Assembly: GCF_000341285.1 (NCBI RefSeq)
Contig: NW_005178432.1
Coordinates: 80,540 to 144,539, forward strand
Reading direction: 5' to 3'
DNA from: Galdieria sulphuraria
Taxonomy: Eukaryota; Rhodophyta; Bangiophyceae; Galdieriales; Galdieriaceae
DNA: 64,000 nucleotides
Shown here: piece after piece, positions 1-11,600 of the stretch
How the letters are laid out: the number at the start of each line of letters is the position of its first letter
Position numbering within the stretch: position 1 is the first letter of the stretch
Notes under the pieces: generated by a model
The model's database searches: none
What the model was told of the DNA's origin: nothing
What the model saw: only the letters and a program-made list of their open reading frames with translations
Translations under genes and position numbers: made by a program

Positions 1-520
1 AATTGCACTGTTTCCTTGTACTGGCGTCCATCCTATTACACAAATATAAGCAAACAAGTATCCTCGAAATAACCGAAAACCTACCAAATGGGACATTCTT
101 GTCTTGAGAAGGCGGTCTGTAACTGTTGTGCTATACCAACTTCGGGATTCAAGTGACGAAGCAATTCTACAGCACCACGTCTCCAATACATACTCCCGTG
201 TTGTTGAGCAGAACCACTTATGCAACGAACTTGATCCAAAGGTATTCTTTCCTTGAGATGTTCGAAGACTTTTTCCAAAGCTTCCACAAACATTAGAGCT
301 GGCGATGTGAAACGTCCATTTTCACCAGCATGAGCACCACCCTTTGTTTGATAGTGTGGAAGATCTCGATCAAAATTCAAAGAATATTCCAGTACTACCT
401 CACAGTCAGAGTCCATCACAATAACAGACAAACCTAAGAGATGGTTAACATATAACTAGTTTCAATCGTTGTATGCCTACTCTGAGTACTCAAATCGAAA
501 CCTAACGCATAACCTGACAT
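1..520 (-). CDS. Xylulokinase, N-terminal part (runs off the window)
   Basis: FGGY-family sugar kinase that phosphorylates D-xylulose to D-xylulose 5-phosphate. Three exons splice cleanly: 520-481 (start ATG at 520), 433-85 and 32-1, joined over GT-AG introns of about 50 nt. Exon 1 gives the ATP-site motif ALGFDLSTQS. Exon 2 gives DRDLPHYQTKGGAH and SGSAQQHGSMYW, the typical xylulose kinase substrate region. The third exon restores the family motif CPIWMDAST across the junction. Only about 140 N-terminal residues are present, so the C-terminal half lies outside the window. Frame and junctions are seen in the sequence; the substrate is inferred from the family. Confidence 0.88.
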
Positions 521-768
521 TTTCTTCACAGCCGAGAATTCCTCAATTCACCACAACGCACTTTAAGAAATGTTGTCAGATGGTCAAGCCATTTTTGTGC
601 ATGATTTTCGAAAGGCTTATCGAAATATTTACCTATCACAATGCATTCCACATACTCAAGTGTTCATGTAATACTTTATTAGTTGTCCAATCTACACAAA
701 AGAGGCTTTCTCTTGTGTGTTTTAACTTCAACGGTCGTTTAAGATTTTCCTAAAGAGACAACTTTTCT

Positions 769-1092
769 CTATTCCTTTGCTTTGAATTTCCGTCTTCGAG
801 GACGAACTTGGGTCCAGCCTGAGTCTTCTGCATTATATTCTTCTTGCCTAGTTACATAACTGCCATCGTCGTTGATGCTTTCGTTGGAAGCACTCGAGGC
901 TCCACTCGTCTTCTTCTTCTTCTTTTTCTTCCTTCCGGTTTTGTTCTTCCTATTTGTTTCTTTGTGAGTTATCTTCTTGCTATTCTTTGACTGCAAATGG
1001 TTCCAAGTAAAATATGCTACTACAGAAGTTACCAAACAAAGCGACGCGGACAATGCACCGAGAGCCCATAACTTGGACGTGTCAGCGTTCAT
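769..1092 (-). CDS. Small lysine-rich single-pass membrane protein, unknown function
   Basis: A 107-residue single-exon ORF starting at the ATG at 1092. Residues about 8-30 form one hydrophobic segment (LWALGALSASLCLVTSVVAY). A strongly basic stretch with a run of seven lysines follows, then an acidic and serine-rich linker and a basic C-terminus (GWTQVRPRRRKFK). This suggests a type I or tail-type membrane protein with a positively charged soluble part. I do not recognise the family. It lies 173 bp downstream of the p24 gene on the same strand, inside a block with no other unused space, which supports it being real. Confidence 0.55.
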   Translation of the reverse strand: MNADTSKLWALGALSASLCLVTSVVAYFTWNHLQSKNSKKITHKETNRKNKTGRKKKKKKKTSGASSASNESINDDGSYVTRQEEYNAEDSGWTQVRPRRRKFKAKE

Positions 1093-1265
1093 GCCAAAAT
1101 AGTCTTCAATTTCTTCTGTGACACACTTTCAGATTTTATCGATGAACCACATGAAAACCAATCTCTCATCTTTCCAAAACATATCTTTTATTCCATATCC
1201 ACATTCCAAAACTATGAAAAACACAAATAGGTTACCAAAACACCACATGATTGAAATCAACTACT

Positions 1266-2220
1266 TTAAACACGCATACGAATTCTCTTCGGATCATCAA
1301 ATAAGCGCTTCACAAAATACAATTTTACAGCGACCAGTGAAGCAACAAATAACGTTTTGAGCAACAAAAACACCAAAACTGCTCTGTTGGTAGAAATAAT
1401 AGTCTTTTCATGTCTCAATAGACGACTGGGCTATCCTCAATGCCATTCCCATTTCATGTTGCAACATACACTTACGTTCTCAAGTAATATTGACTAGCCA
1501 ACGCACTATCCAATTCACGCTGTAAACTAGTAAGTCCTTCATAAGTTTTCTCGATTTGTCCTTTTCCGATATTCAGACGAAACAAAGCATTTATGTTTCT
1601 TTTGCTTACCAACTTGTAAAGCATTCATAGCTTCCACTTCTACCGTGCCTTCAAACCCAGTTTTCGCCACATAACTGACTAAACGACTCGTTCTGAAAAC
1701 AACTTGTGTCGATGGAATGCAACCAACAAAGAACAACTTACGTAATATCTCCACTACGAAAACAAACCTTGTATGAGCCACCCTCTTCCGCTTTATAAGA
1801 TATGCGACCTCGTTGGACACCTCTTGAATCCCACTTCAACTCGGGAGGTCCTTGAGGATTCACTTTAAACAACTATGCTAACTTAACTTTGTAATTAGAT
1901 ACAACAACACACTCATTACCTCCACATCTATACGAGAATCTTCGGGATCCAACACGTGAAAATTGCCAGTTAAAACACCTCCTCTCTCTATTTCTTCATA
2001 GAAACAAAAGTCCTAACCACACACAACTCGTATTGGAAAAGTTGTCCAGTTTCCTTCATCTACTTACTTCGGGATTCCAAGTAGGTTCGTATACAAAGTC
2101 AAACGGTGCAGCCTAAATAAACTTTAAGTATGGAACCAAGTTTTCTCAACAAGCTCTTTTTACTTTTTGCCAATATAAAGCAACTAGAAACATGATGAAT
2201 ATCCATTGTATCTTCTTCAT
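1266..2220 (-). CDS. p24 / emp24 family cargo receptor of the early secretory pathway
   Basis: Seven exons: 2220-2164, 2112-2068, 2012-1920, 1872-1742, 1692-1610, 1560-1476 and 1425-1266, giving 217 residues in unbroken phase. The protein starts with a hydrophobic signal peptide. A GOLD domain follows (CFYEEIERGGVLTGNFHVLD, then ISYKAEEGGSYKVCFRSGD), then a coiled-coil segment with QIEKTYEGLTSLQREL, one transmembrane helix (VFLLLKTLFVASLVAVKLYF) and a short basic tail, KRLFDDPKRIRMRV. That is the full p24 plan, in which the tail binds COPI/COPII coats for ER-Golgi cargo sorting. Introns are 47-54 nt. It is divergent with the CSN1 gene, the two ATGs lying 70 bp apart. Confidence 0.9.
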
Positions 2221-2290
2221 TTCTGGGAGAAGACGACGTAACTGAATTGTTATTGTATCGAACATTTGGTTGTATTGAAAAAGTGTGACT

Positions 2291-3648
2291 ATGGAACCTC
2301 AACCTAGTTCCGACTTGGATACTTATGCTTCAAGATATTATGGTCGTGGAAAGATATTGAGACTGCTACATATTGCCTCTCATAGTGTGCAACTACGAAA
2401 GGAAGCCCTATTGTTGGCATTGGATGAAACCAAAGCAGAAACAAGGGACGTACAGTTGTATAAACGGTTATTAGAAAAGTTGAAAGAAACAGGTCAAGTC
2501 AGCATTCTTCAAGATGAATGGGAGACGACTGTGGTGAGAGAAGATTCCAAAGAAGTGGAAAGATTGGAAACCGAGTTACAGAGATACAGACATAATATGA
2601 TCAAGGATAGCATTCGAATGGCATATGGAGACCTCGGAGACTTTCAATATTCTAAAGGTAACTTGGAAGAGGCATTGCGCAACTACTTGAAGATGAGAGA
2701 CTATTGTGTTAGCTCTCAACAAATTACGGATATGTGTTTGAAGATCATCCAGTGTGCTATCATTTTAGGCAACTTTTCATTGGTAGAAAGTTATGTTCAA
2801 AAAGCAGAACAGACTCCAGAAATAGCAAACGATGAGGTAAGTAACAAGCTGTGTAAAGGTTTCAACCGTGATGAATAGGATTGTAGAAAACACAAGCGAA
2901 ATTGCAGTGTGCTTTAGGTTTGGCTCTTTTATCAAAGAGAAAGTTAAAAGCTGCGGCAGAACGGTTTTTACAAGTTTCTTTTGCGTTGCAAGATAGTTTC
3001 AATGAAATGTTGGCTCCCGAAGATGTGAGTACGTTGGGAGCTATATGTGCTTTGGCCACTTTTGATAGGAAAGAGTTGAAACATAAACTTTTGGATAACA
3101 AAGCGTTTAAAGAATTTCTAGAACTTACTCCCAATGTTCGGGAGTTGATCAATGATTTTTATTTTTGTCGCTATGGAAAATTCTTTGAACGCTTACAACG
3201 AATGGAACCTGATTGGAGGTTGGATTTGTATTTTTATTCTCTAGTTGATACGGTGATGGAGTTGATTCGTGACAAAGCACTTGCTCAATATGTCATGCCT
3301 TATACTTGTGTATATTTGGATGAAATGGCAAAAGTTTTCTGTACTGACGTGTATCATCTACAAAATGAACTTGCAAAGTTGATAACGAGTCATCAAATAG
3401 AAGCAAGAATTGATTCGCATAGGAAAATTTTATATGCGAAAGAACTAGATGTGAGAAATACCAGTTTATGGAATACTGTTTCACAAGGTGCTCAGTTAAT
3501 TGACCAAGCAGAATCGATGCTATTACATATTAAGATGCTCAAACATCGACTCTCTATTCGAGCATTGAGTGCAACAGAAGCATCATATGATCATTCCAAC
3601 TGTTCGACAAGTAGAATGGATTTGGGTTCTCTTCATCATGGTGAATAG
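2291..3648 (+). CDS. CSN1: COP9 signalosome subunit 1 (CSN1/GPS1)
   Basis: Two exons, 2291-2836 and 2887-3648, encode 435 residues. The first in-frame ATG is at 2291. The N-terminal half has the helical-repeat signature shared by CSN1 and RPN7 (DLDTYASRYYGRGKILRLL, then SIRMAYGDLGDFQYSKGNLEEALRNYLKMRDYC). The C-terminal half holds the PCI region (CALGLALLSKRKLKAAAERF to LAKLITSHQIEARIDSH). CSN1 is a scaffold subunit of the complex that removes Nedd8 from cullins. The splice acceptor at 2886 was chosen because it continues the conserved AKLQCALGLALL frame. The paralogous proteasome subunit RPN7 is the main alternative; the N-terminal wording favours CSN1. Confidence 0.82.
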
Positions 3649-3712
3649 AGTGACCGTCATTTTCAGTTCAGAAATGGAAGACAAATACACACCTTTGACA
3701 CAATCAAGTTTA

Positions 3713-5368
3713 TTAAAGTTCCTCTTTTTGGATATGTTGTAAAGGAAAGGTTGCATGTTGCTTGATAAATTGCATTATATTTTCCCGAGTAATGGGAGAT
3801 TCAAAAGGAATACCAACTTTAGGAGAACCTGCAGGGAAATAATGCATCGTTGGATATTTCTTAGCAAAATAGGGACTTGGAGCATCGTTATCCACGGCAT
3901 TCATCTTTGCCACAGTCAACTTATCGGAATAGGAAATGAGTTCCTTTGCAATCTCTTCCACGATGACTTCCGCTTCTCGACTCTTGTCTAACCAATGAGC
4001 AAATTGTAAAATGAAAACGTCTTTGTTCGAGTCATCTACGATAGAATGCCAAGTCTCTCCAACTACTATTTTAGGTACACCTTTATTAGGCATCGGAGGC
4101 TTTTCCGATCTTCTAAACTCTTCTATTGTTCCATCCAATACGCCTTGAACCCATCTTTTCAATGCTTTCACTTTGGGTGCAGTTGACTTTCTCGGAAATA
4201 CAAAATTCTTATTTTTCTCAAATATGTGCATCACAATGGCACTCACATCGCTTTCATTATCATTCACAGAGAGTTGTCTTCTAAGACTTCCAAGTGACTT
4301 CCAATCTCCCAAAACAACATTCACATAACCTAACATGTCCTTACTTATACTATCAAGTACTTGAAATAGTTGCGAATCCATTTGTGATACATTCTTAATA
4401 AATGCAACCAAAATGGGTAACTTGGTTGCTTTGAACTGATGAACGGTTGTAGTGTTCAAATAACTAAGAGGAGGAAATACACTGCCTCGAACAAAACGAC
4501 CCATCTCCTCCTCTTCCCTATTATTATCATGGGTCCATTTCTGAATGCTTACTAAAGGAGGTCCACCAATCGCATCAGGATAATGACGAACAGAAAGAAT
4601 AGCATTATCATTCATGTTATCTTTTACATGATAAAAACTACAAATAGCTTTCCACAGAGTTGCATTGGTTGTCAAATAAAACATATTCAAGCCATCTACA
4701 GCAACGGAAATGGGTTTGGATACTTTATCCAGTAGGCCAAGGAACTTCTTTTGATCCACTTCTTCTTTGGAATAGGCGATAAGAAGACAACCTGAGTCTT
4801 TGTTTCGTGACTTTATCTCCAGTTGCAACGCTTCCGACTCATTTTCTATTACCTTCCAAGGTGAAGTTATGCTTCCTCTCACAAAAGAAATCATATCGTT
4901 GGCCTTTCTTTTCCCAAAATAATCCTTTTCAAACTGGCCATGAGTAAACAATTTCAAAGTCTAAAAAGTATAAACTTGATGTTATTTCACAAAAGAGAAA
5001 GAATACATACTGGATAACCTTCAATATTGAGTTCGTCTGCTAGTTCCTATACGATACTACTTTGAGTTTGAAAGTTGCTCCCAATAGATACCAACCTTTT
5101 CTTGAGTACAATCTACTTGAGCAAATACTGCTTTATCTTTTAGTTTCTCAGCTGCTTGTTCGAATTCTTTTACCATTTTGTTACAGTGTGAACACCAAGG
5201 TGCATAAAATTCAACAAAAACACAGGATTCATTTTGTACAACTGACCAAAAGTTTTCTTTTGTAAGTTGGATGACATGAGATTCTTTCTCTTGTAGTGAT
5301 TGTGCAAGTACAATAACCCAACAATACAACAACGAGAAGAGGACACGACTCGAAGACTTTTCCATCAT
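3713..5368 (-). CDS. Protein disulfide isomerase with one redox-active thioredoxin domain
   Basis: Three exons, 5368-5096, 5046-5011 and 4960-3713, encode 518 residues. An N-terminal signal peptide precedes a thioredoxin a-domain with active site FYAPWCSHCNKMV and the following CTQEKELADELNIEGYPTLK. Two b-type domains lacking cysteines come next. The a'-type domain keeps the fold (LTVAKMNAVDN, KKYPTMHYFPAG), but its active site reads FAHWLDKSRE, so the CxxC is gone. The C-terminus is KEEL, a KDEL-like ER retrieval signal. Classical PDI has two CxxC sites; this one should have oxidase/isomerase chemistry only at its N-terminal domain. Two ATGs lie in tandem at 5368 and 5365. Confidence 0.9.
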
Positions 5369-5432
5369 CCAAGAATAGAAAATGATGAGCAATCCATTTT
5401 CATGGCCTTTATTAAAAAAAGAAAAATGCTCA

Positions 5433-6065
5433 TTACATTTTGGGTTCCACTAAACGAGGTTTGACGAACAATAACGTCGCTTCAGCATATAAAGCGCCAT
5501 CAGGATGATACATTTTGCCTCCAGCTATAGTCTTCCTTCCATTTGTTTGATCAATATATCCTTCCACTACTACCACACTGTTCAATGGAACGGGTTTTCT
5601 ATACTGAACATTCAACTGAACTATAAAGGGTCATATACAACCACTTTCAACATCTTGTAGTGCACTTTTCTTACCTGTCATAGCAAAAGGACCTGATAAT
5701 AAGACTGCGCTACTCACACAGTCATCCAACAAAGCCGCAGTAGCTCCACCGTGCATAAACCCTGAAGGTCCTTGTACTTGTGAACCCACCCTTGCAAGGT
5801 AAATAACTGAGCCATCCAATGCCCTTCGAAGCATAACGACATGGATTTGTGGATTACTCAAAACAAAGTTCTTTGAAATATTGGACAAATTACCCTTTTG
5901 GATATTCAGCTTTCTCATCAAACGAAAACCACGTTCAAATAACTTGCGCAATATCAGTTGGAACTCCTCCGAATGACCTGAAGGAAACCAAGTTGGAAGT
6001 TGAGCTTGTTCCGAAGACAGTGCTTTGACATAATAAGGCTGGAAAGAGGGCTTTTGCATCGACAT
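5433..6065 (-). CDS. Hotdog-fold acyl-CoA thioesterase (PaaI/THEM4-like)
   Basis: Two exons, 6065-5675 and 5620-5433, encode 192 residues. The core motif GPSGFMHGGATAALLDDC is the classic 4HBT/hotdog catalytic segment. The second exon gives the last strands (VQYRKPVPLNSVVVVEGYID, then EATLLFVKPR). Such enzymes hydrolyse acyl-CoA thioesters; the substrate cannot be told from sequence. The start ATG at 6065 was preferred to longer antisense-strand reading in another frame. It is divergent with the gene at 6182 (116 bp between ATGs). Confidence 0.85.
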
Positions 6066-6181
6066 TCATAGAAAGAAAACCTTCGTTTCTCTCCTTCTCA
6101 TTCACTGATGTGATGAGAAGCCTCAAAGAAGGAAATGTCAATGAGACAAATGAAGGCTGGACGTGGAGCATCTGATTGAGA

Positions 6182-7339
6182 ATGTGGATCATCATCGGTA
6201 CCGTTGCTTTGTTACACACAAAGTGTATTGGAAACTCAGTACTAAGGAAACAGAAGTCATCAAATATACTGGTTACTTATCGTATCAACAGAATACACTT
6301 TCAACAGACCATTCGTTGTTCAACTGAAAACCAACCTCAAGGTGAAAGTGGAAAGATAAAGACGGGAAAGTTGTTATTACCCAACGTGAGTTATTATCTT
6401 ACAAAGAATAACGGTAATACTTTCCCTCAGTTGCCTTTGAACGGCCAGTCGACGGAGGAAATTCTAGGCTCTACCAAAAAAATATTGCTTGACCACCGGG
6501 GAGTAGTATATACACAAAAGAGTACTGTAAATATGGAAAAAGAACATATAGCAGCTTTGGAAACCAAAAATATCCAGTCAAAGAGTGCAAAAACCCATTC
6601 TTCCTTTGGAGTTTTGACTGTCGATAGCGACCTGCACGTGACACCCGCATCGTCGTTATTACCACAGTCTCCAATAACAAGTTTATGTACTACAAAAAAG
6701 GGAGTTGTTTTAGGTGTTTTACAATCAACTGATGACGAAGATTATATACCGATATTGTGGATGGCCAACTATGGAACTTGTGGAAAGAATACAGAGTGCT
6801 TCTTGGTGGGTATCTCTATAGTAGACTTGAAGCGGTTTCAAGCAGGGATAGTCGACCAATTGATTGATTTATTTGCAGCACAGTTTCAAGTAAAAGCCAA
6901 AAATCTGCGAGTTTTGATAGGAATGACTCCATCTATGAAGTTTCCACGAGCAAGTGGAAATCAGGTCTTGGAAATATTTGATTGTGAAAGATGGAAGTTG
7001 ACACGCCAGTTTCAGATTGTGCATATGGTTGGAAAGAAACATACGGAACAGTTGGTCATAAGCAAAAAAAGAACAAGTCTTCAAAAGGATAGGGAAGTAC
7101 TGGCTCGAAAAACTTTGGGAAGCATTCAATGGAAAGTGGATATATCGAGGCTTATTGCAGAGCGTCTTCAATATTTAGGTATTATTGTATTGAATAATAC
7201 TTTTCCAGTTTCATTGTTGGAAAACGTGAATCCACAACAGTCAGAAAGTGACCAAACAAACAAAGAAACGGAAATACATTTGATGGAAACATCATTTACC
7301 AAAAATATTCTTTCTGCCGCCATAAGCATTCCTTCTTAA
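6182..7339 (+). CDS. Protein with a degenerate YfiH/PgeF-like (laccase-domain) fold
   Basis: Single exon, 385 residues from the ATG at 6182. The N-terminus is hydrophobic, followed by a basic serine-poor stretch, and may be a targeting sequence. The second half lines up by eye with YfiH/PF02578: VVLGVLQSTDDEDYIPILW where the family has a TADC-type motif, then KNLRVLIGMTPSMKFP for the LGPAIGP segment, and WKVDISRLIAERLQYLGI for the C-terminal helix. The metal-site Cys and the AHAGWRG His are not present, so catalysis by the usual mechanism is unlikely. The family call is an inference from pattern; a profile search would settle it. Confidence 0.5.
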   Translation: MWIIIGTVALLHTKCIGNSVLRKQKSSNILVTYRINRIHFQQTIRCSTENQPQGESGKIKTGKLLLPNVSYYLTKNNGNTFPQLPLNGQSTEEILGSTKKILLDHRGVVYTQKSTVNMEKEHIAALETKNIQSKSAKTHSSFGVLTVDSDLHVTPASSLLPQSPITSLCTTKKGVVLGVLQSTDDEDYIPILWMANYGTCGKNTECFLVGISIVDLKRFQAGIVDQLIDLFAAQFQVKAKNLRVLIGMTPSMKFPRASGNQVLEIFDCERWKLTRQFQIVHMVGKKHTEQLVISKKRTSLQKDREVLARKTLGSIQWKVDISRLIAERLQYLGIIVLNNTFPVSLLENVNPQQSESDQTNKETEIHLMETSFTKNILSAAISIPS

Positions 7340-7350
7340 GAAGAAGACAC

Positions 7351-8560
7351 TTAGAGGTTGTCCCAAGTTTCAGTTTTGTTTTCTTCCTCTTTCATTTGTT
7401 GTTTGATTTTCTCAACAATAATATTCGAGGGTGCCAAAAAATAGAAAATGTTTTCTATTCCATTTTTAAGTCTAGCATTGCTGATATGTGGTTCGATGCC
7501 AATGTAGAGATGACCCAGAATGGATAAGAAAACGCTCAACATACCAAAAGGAATGATTAGCTACAACTGGTTATAAAAAGTCATTGATGAACAACCTTGT
7601 ATATATTCATACCTTTTTCAAGATAAATACCAAAATATGATTCTTAATAAAAGTTCCAGGTCCATTATCCCAAAAGTAAAAAATGGAGAATGCTGCACCC
7701 AACTGAATAAGATCGGCTAATACAAAGCCAACCCAAGTAGGAAAAGTTTCTTTGTTTCGAAAACGTTGTTTCATACGTTCACTTTTGAGCCACTGCTTAT
7801 CATCTTCTATACTCTTCAGTGCATCCAAAGCACAGTGAAATCGGGTATTCCACTCTACTTCCGTACAAACCAAAGACCTTCTTCTACACTGTTCCAGAAT
7901 AGTCACTTGTCCAATTGCACCTTTGGGAAAGATAACGATATCTCCACGTTCCAAAGTGAGTATATCATTGGCACCTTCCAAAAGAACTTGAAACTTTCCC
8001 TCTACAAATAAAGATATCTCCAAATTTTCAAAGGTCCAAGGATAGCTCTGATTGGCCTCTTCTTGCACAGTATCCCAGTCTTCTACACACAATACGTTTG
8101 CTAAAATAGGATTCACCTTACGCAAGACTTGCAACTCAATTGTACTGGAGTCATAAATACAGTTACATTGATAAGATTCCAATTGGTCACAAAAGTCAGT
8201 TATCTCTGAAGGAGATATCTTTATCAGACTTGAAGAGGAAGCAACAGGTGAAGGTTGATGAGTTCTCCTTTGCATAGTCATAAGCCAAGGAAACTGAGCT
8301 TTGGTTTTCCGAGTCAAACGAGAACTCAAGTTTTTTTGAACTATTTTGTACGCACTTGTACTAGGAAAAACATGACGGTGGACAAATCTTACAAAGTTGT
8401 AACACTTTGGAAGACTTCGGTAGGAACGCAGTATAACACCCATACAAGACAAACATGGACTCTTAATAGGAAAGCCTTGAATCCAAAAGAGTTTCTTCTC
8501 TTTACAAATATGAGACAAATAAAGGGAGGAAGAAACCTTGTTAGACTTGTGGTTGGACAT
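7351..8560 (-). CDS. Cupin-domain protein with C-terminal membrane segments
   Basis: Two exons, 8560-7613 and 7560-7351, encode 385 residues. The first 100 residues are basic and serine-rich, consistent with an organelle targeting sequence. Residues about 165-245 look like a cupin barrel (YPWTFENLEISLFVEGKFQV, ILTLERGDIVIFPKGAIGQV), close to the EutQ/DUF861 type that lacks the usual metal-binding histidines. After the barrel come two to three hydrophobic helices (WVGFVLADLIQLGAAFSIFY, LIIPFGMLSVFLSILGHLYI), so the protein is probably tethered to a membrane. Function unknown. The stop of RPC2 lies 78 bp upstream on the same strand. Confidence 0.75.
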
Positions 8561-8638
8561 CCACTCTCAATCCTATCTCTCTCTCCTTCTCCTCCGATTC
8601 TGATTCTCTTATGATTCCTTTCTCATGAAACATAATCA

Positions 8639-11600
8639 TCAACTGGCATTACGTTCTTCCAATAAAATTTTTGGCCAAATATTCATACTTTGAAGTTCTT
8701 GAAACAATAGCTTACAAGCATACGGAATTTTCAATGGCCGTATTTGTAAAGAATTACCACAAGTTGGACACCAATCCTATCATGATATATATATATATAT
8801 AAGGCAAATATAATAAACAAATATTGGATGAAATATTACTTTGGAAACAATCAAACCACATTGTCTACAAACATGAGCTGTAAATGCATCACTACTGTGC
8901 ATCAATCTTTCCATAATAAGCATAGAGGCACCATATCCTATCAAACAATCCCTTTCCATTTCTCCCAACCGAAGACCACCATCTATAGGCATAATCGATC
9001 AACAACATTTCAAAAAAGAATAAATATCCTCAACAAACCTCGAGAACGGCCTTCTGTAGGCTGTCTTGTTAAAACAGCACGAGGACCTCTTGCTCTAGCA
9101 TGCATTTTGTCCTTTACCATATGCTTCAACTTCTGATAATAGATGGGTCCCATAAACACATAAGCTTGCAATGGTTCTCCAGTCATTCCCGAATACAAAA
9201 AATCTTTCCCTATTACCAAGTTACCATACTCAAGAACAAGTAACTATATCGACTACTCTTATTACCTGTATAAGAGAATCCATGTTGAACAAGTAAAGAT
9301 GCGCAATCTTCTAAAGGATCTCCATCAAATGCTGTACCATTTTTAAATTCGCCACTTAATACTCCAGCCTTGATCAACTATCAGCTGATATCATAAGAAT
9401 AGAAAAGTACTCACTTTTCCAGCCATCAATTCCAAAAGTTTTCCTACTGTCATTCTAGAAGGAAAGCCATGCGGATTCATAATAATATCTGGACATATTC
9501 CTTGTTCATTAAATGGCATATCTTCCTATTTTCATCTTAGGAATCCAAAGTACATTTACTGAAAGTATCATTGAAAACTTACTTGAGGAACAATTAAACC
9601 ACAAACTCCCTTTTGTCCATGTCGCGAAGAAAACTTATCTCCAACCTCTGGAGTTCTAGTCTCTCGTATCATGACCTAATTGGATAAATAAGTAACATGG
9701 AATATTATCATCTATTATAGTTACTTGCCTTAATAAGCGCATGGGTAGAAGCATTGGAAGTGACAACTACTCTATCAATGACTGCATCATCTGGACCCTA
9801 TTCAAGAGAACATTCAGCTTCAATATAATCTACACTTCAAAAGGAATCATTTCTTACTTTATAAAAGAATGGCTGTGGACGATAACCAACTTGTTGAATA
9901 CTTTGCTGACTAGTCATGGTCGTCATCGTATCCATAGGCGTTTCTTTATATACATATGCTTGACCAGGAGAAAGACGACCTCCCACTTTGGGTAATCCAT
10001 CTTCTTCCAAACAGGCAAACTTCATATGAGTACGTTCTGAACTTTCCGAAAAACTTGGTGGACGACAAACTCGGTCACAAGTTCCATTCGGATATCTTCG
10101 TAAACCAAAAGCATGTTTACGAACTACACAACAACGTCCATATCCTCTATCCAAACTGGATCGATTCAATATCAAGGCATCTTCAATATCATATCCACTG
10201 TAACTCATTACTGCAACAATAGCATTCTGACCACCAGGAAGTTCATCATATCTATAGGTATAAAAGAGAGATCCTTATTCATTTTCCATTCGAGACTTAC
10301 TTGATAAATGAAATGGTTTTGGTGTTGACCAACGGTTTCTGTGCATAAGTCAACAAATACAATAAAGTATCTGTTCTCAAATGTTGATTGTATCCAATGA
10401 ATCCGATAGCCTGTTTACCCATTGCACATTGATAAGTATTTCTTGGAGATTGATTGTGATGTGGATAAGGAATAACTCCTGCACAGACTCCCAATATTGC
10501 CAAAGGAGATATCTCCAAATGAGTGGTACTACAAGGCTCAATATTCTCTTCAGATAGTGCAATCAAGGCATTATTCTCTTCATTGACGTCAAGATATTCA
10601 ACAAGACCTTGTTGCACCAAATCTGTAAATTCTAGTTGATTTCTTTCAAGCTGTTCTATATATTGTTGAGTAACTTTGGGTTTCCCATTTTCAACAATAA
10701 TAAGAGGTCGACAAATGCGACCAGAATCACACGAAAGATATACTACATTTTCTGCTTCATTCACAAATATCGAAACAAACTCTCCAATGGCACCTTTTCG
10801 ACGAAGAAATCGAAAGATATTGGCAAAGTATGAAGCATTTCGATGAATTCCCAAAAATTTTCCGTTTAAGAATATTCGAAAATGGGAAGGATTGTTCAAC
10901 TCATCACCTGAAAATAAAGTTGCATCTTCAACTCCTATTATCCATCTCTATAAGAACAAACAGACAACTACCACTCTACAATTTTCCTTACCCAAAATAT
11001 AACACAAGCGTATCAAAGGCTCCTCTTCAGCATCTGTAGTAATATGAGCTGTTAAAGCCAGATTCTTAACTAGTCCACAAGATTCACCTTCTGGAGTATC
11101 GGAAGGACATAAAAGACCCCATTGGGAACCTTGTAAAGAACGAGGACCAGAAATTTTTCTAGTCTTTTCAAATTGTGAAGTAATTCTGGTCATCATTCCA
11201 AGTGCTGCGATATAGCTCAGTCTAGACAAGACCTCAAATGCAATATCAAACTTTGATCATGCACATACGCACTCTTACTTACTTGCGTAATACCTGCACG
11301 ATGCATACGAAATCTCTTGACAGTCCAATTTCCAGTGCCAATGGCATTTTCCAATCCTACTGAAATGGTATCCTAATGATAGTCTATCAGGTCGTACTTG
11401 TGATGCACCAAATGTAATACTTAACTGGTCTCATGCATTTCACAATATCAAACTGTGCAGCACGATTGGGTTTGCTGAGTACCATATCAGCATGTCTCTT
11501 CAAATCTGCATTGAATTTCTTGAATAGATCTTCAAACAACAAAGATAAAAGTTGTCCAGCCAATTCTAAACGTTTGTTTCCATAATAATCCTAAACAAAA

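Noticed and set aside
469-753. 94-codon plus-strand ORF
   Set aside because: It overlaps exon 1 and intron 1 of xylulokinase, whose motifs on the minus strand fix the true coding frame.
5935-6219. Minus-strand ORF upstream of the thioesterase
   Set aside because: It is in another frame over the thioesterase start and shows no family features.
9956-10304. Antisense ORFs of 60-90 codons over RPC2
   Set aside because: Shadows of conserved polymerase exons.
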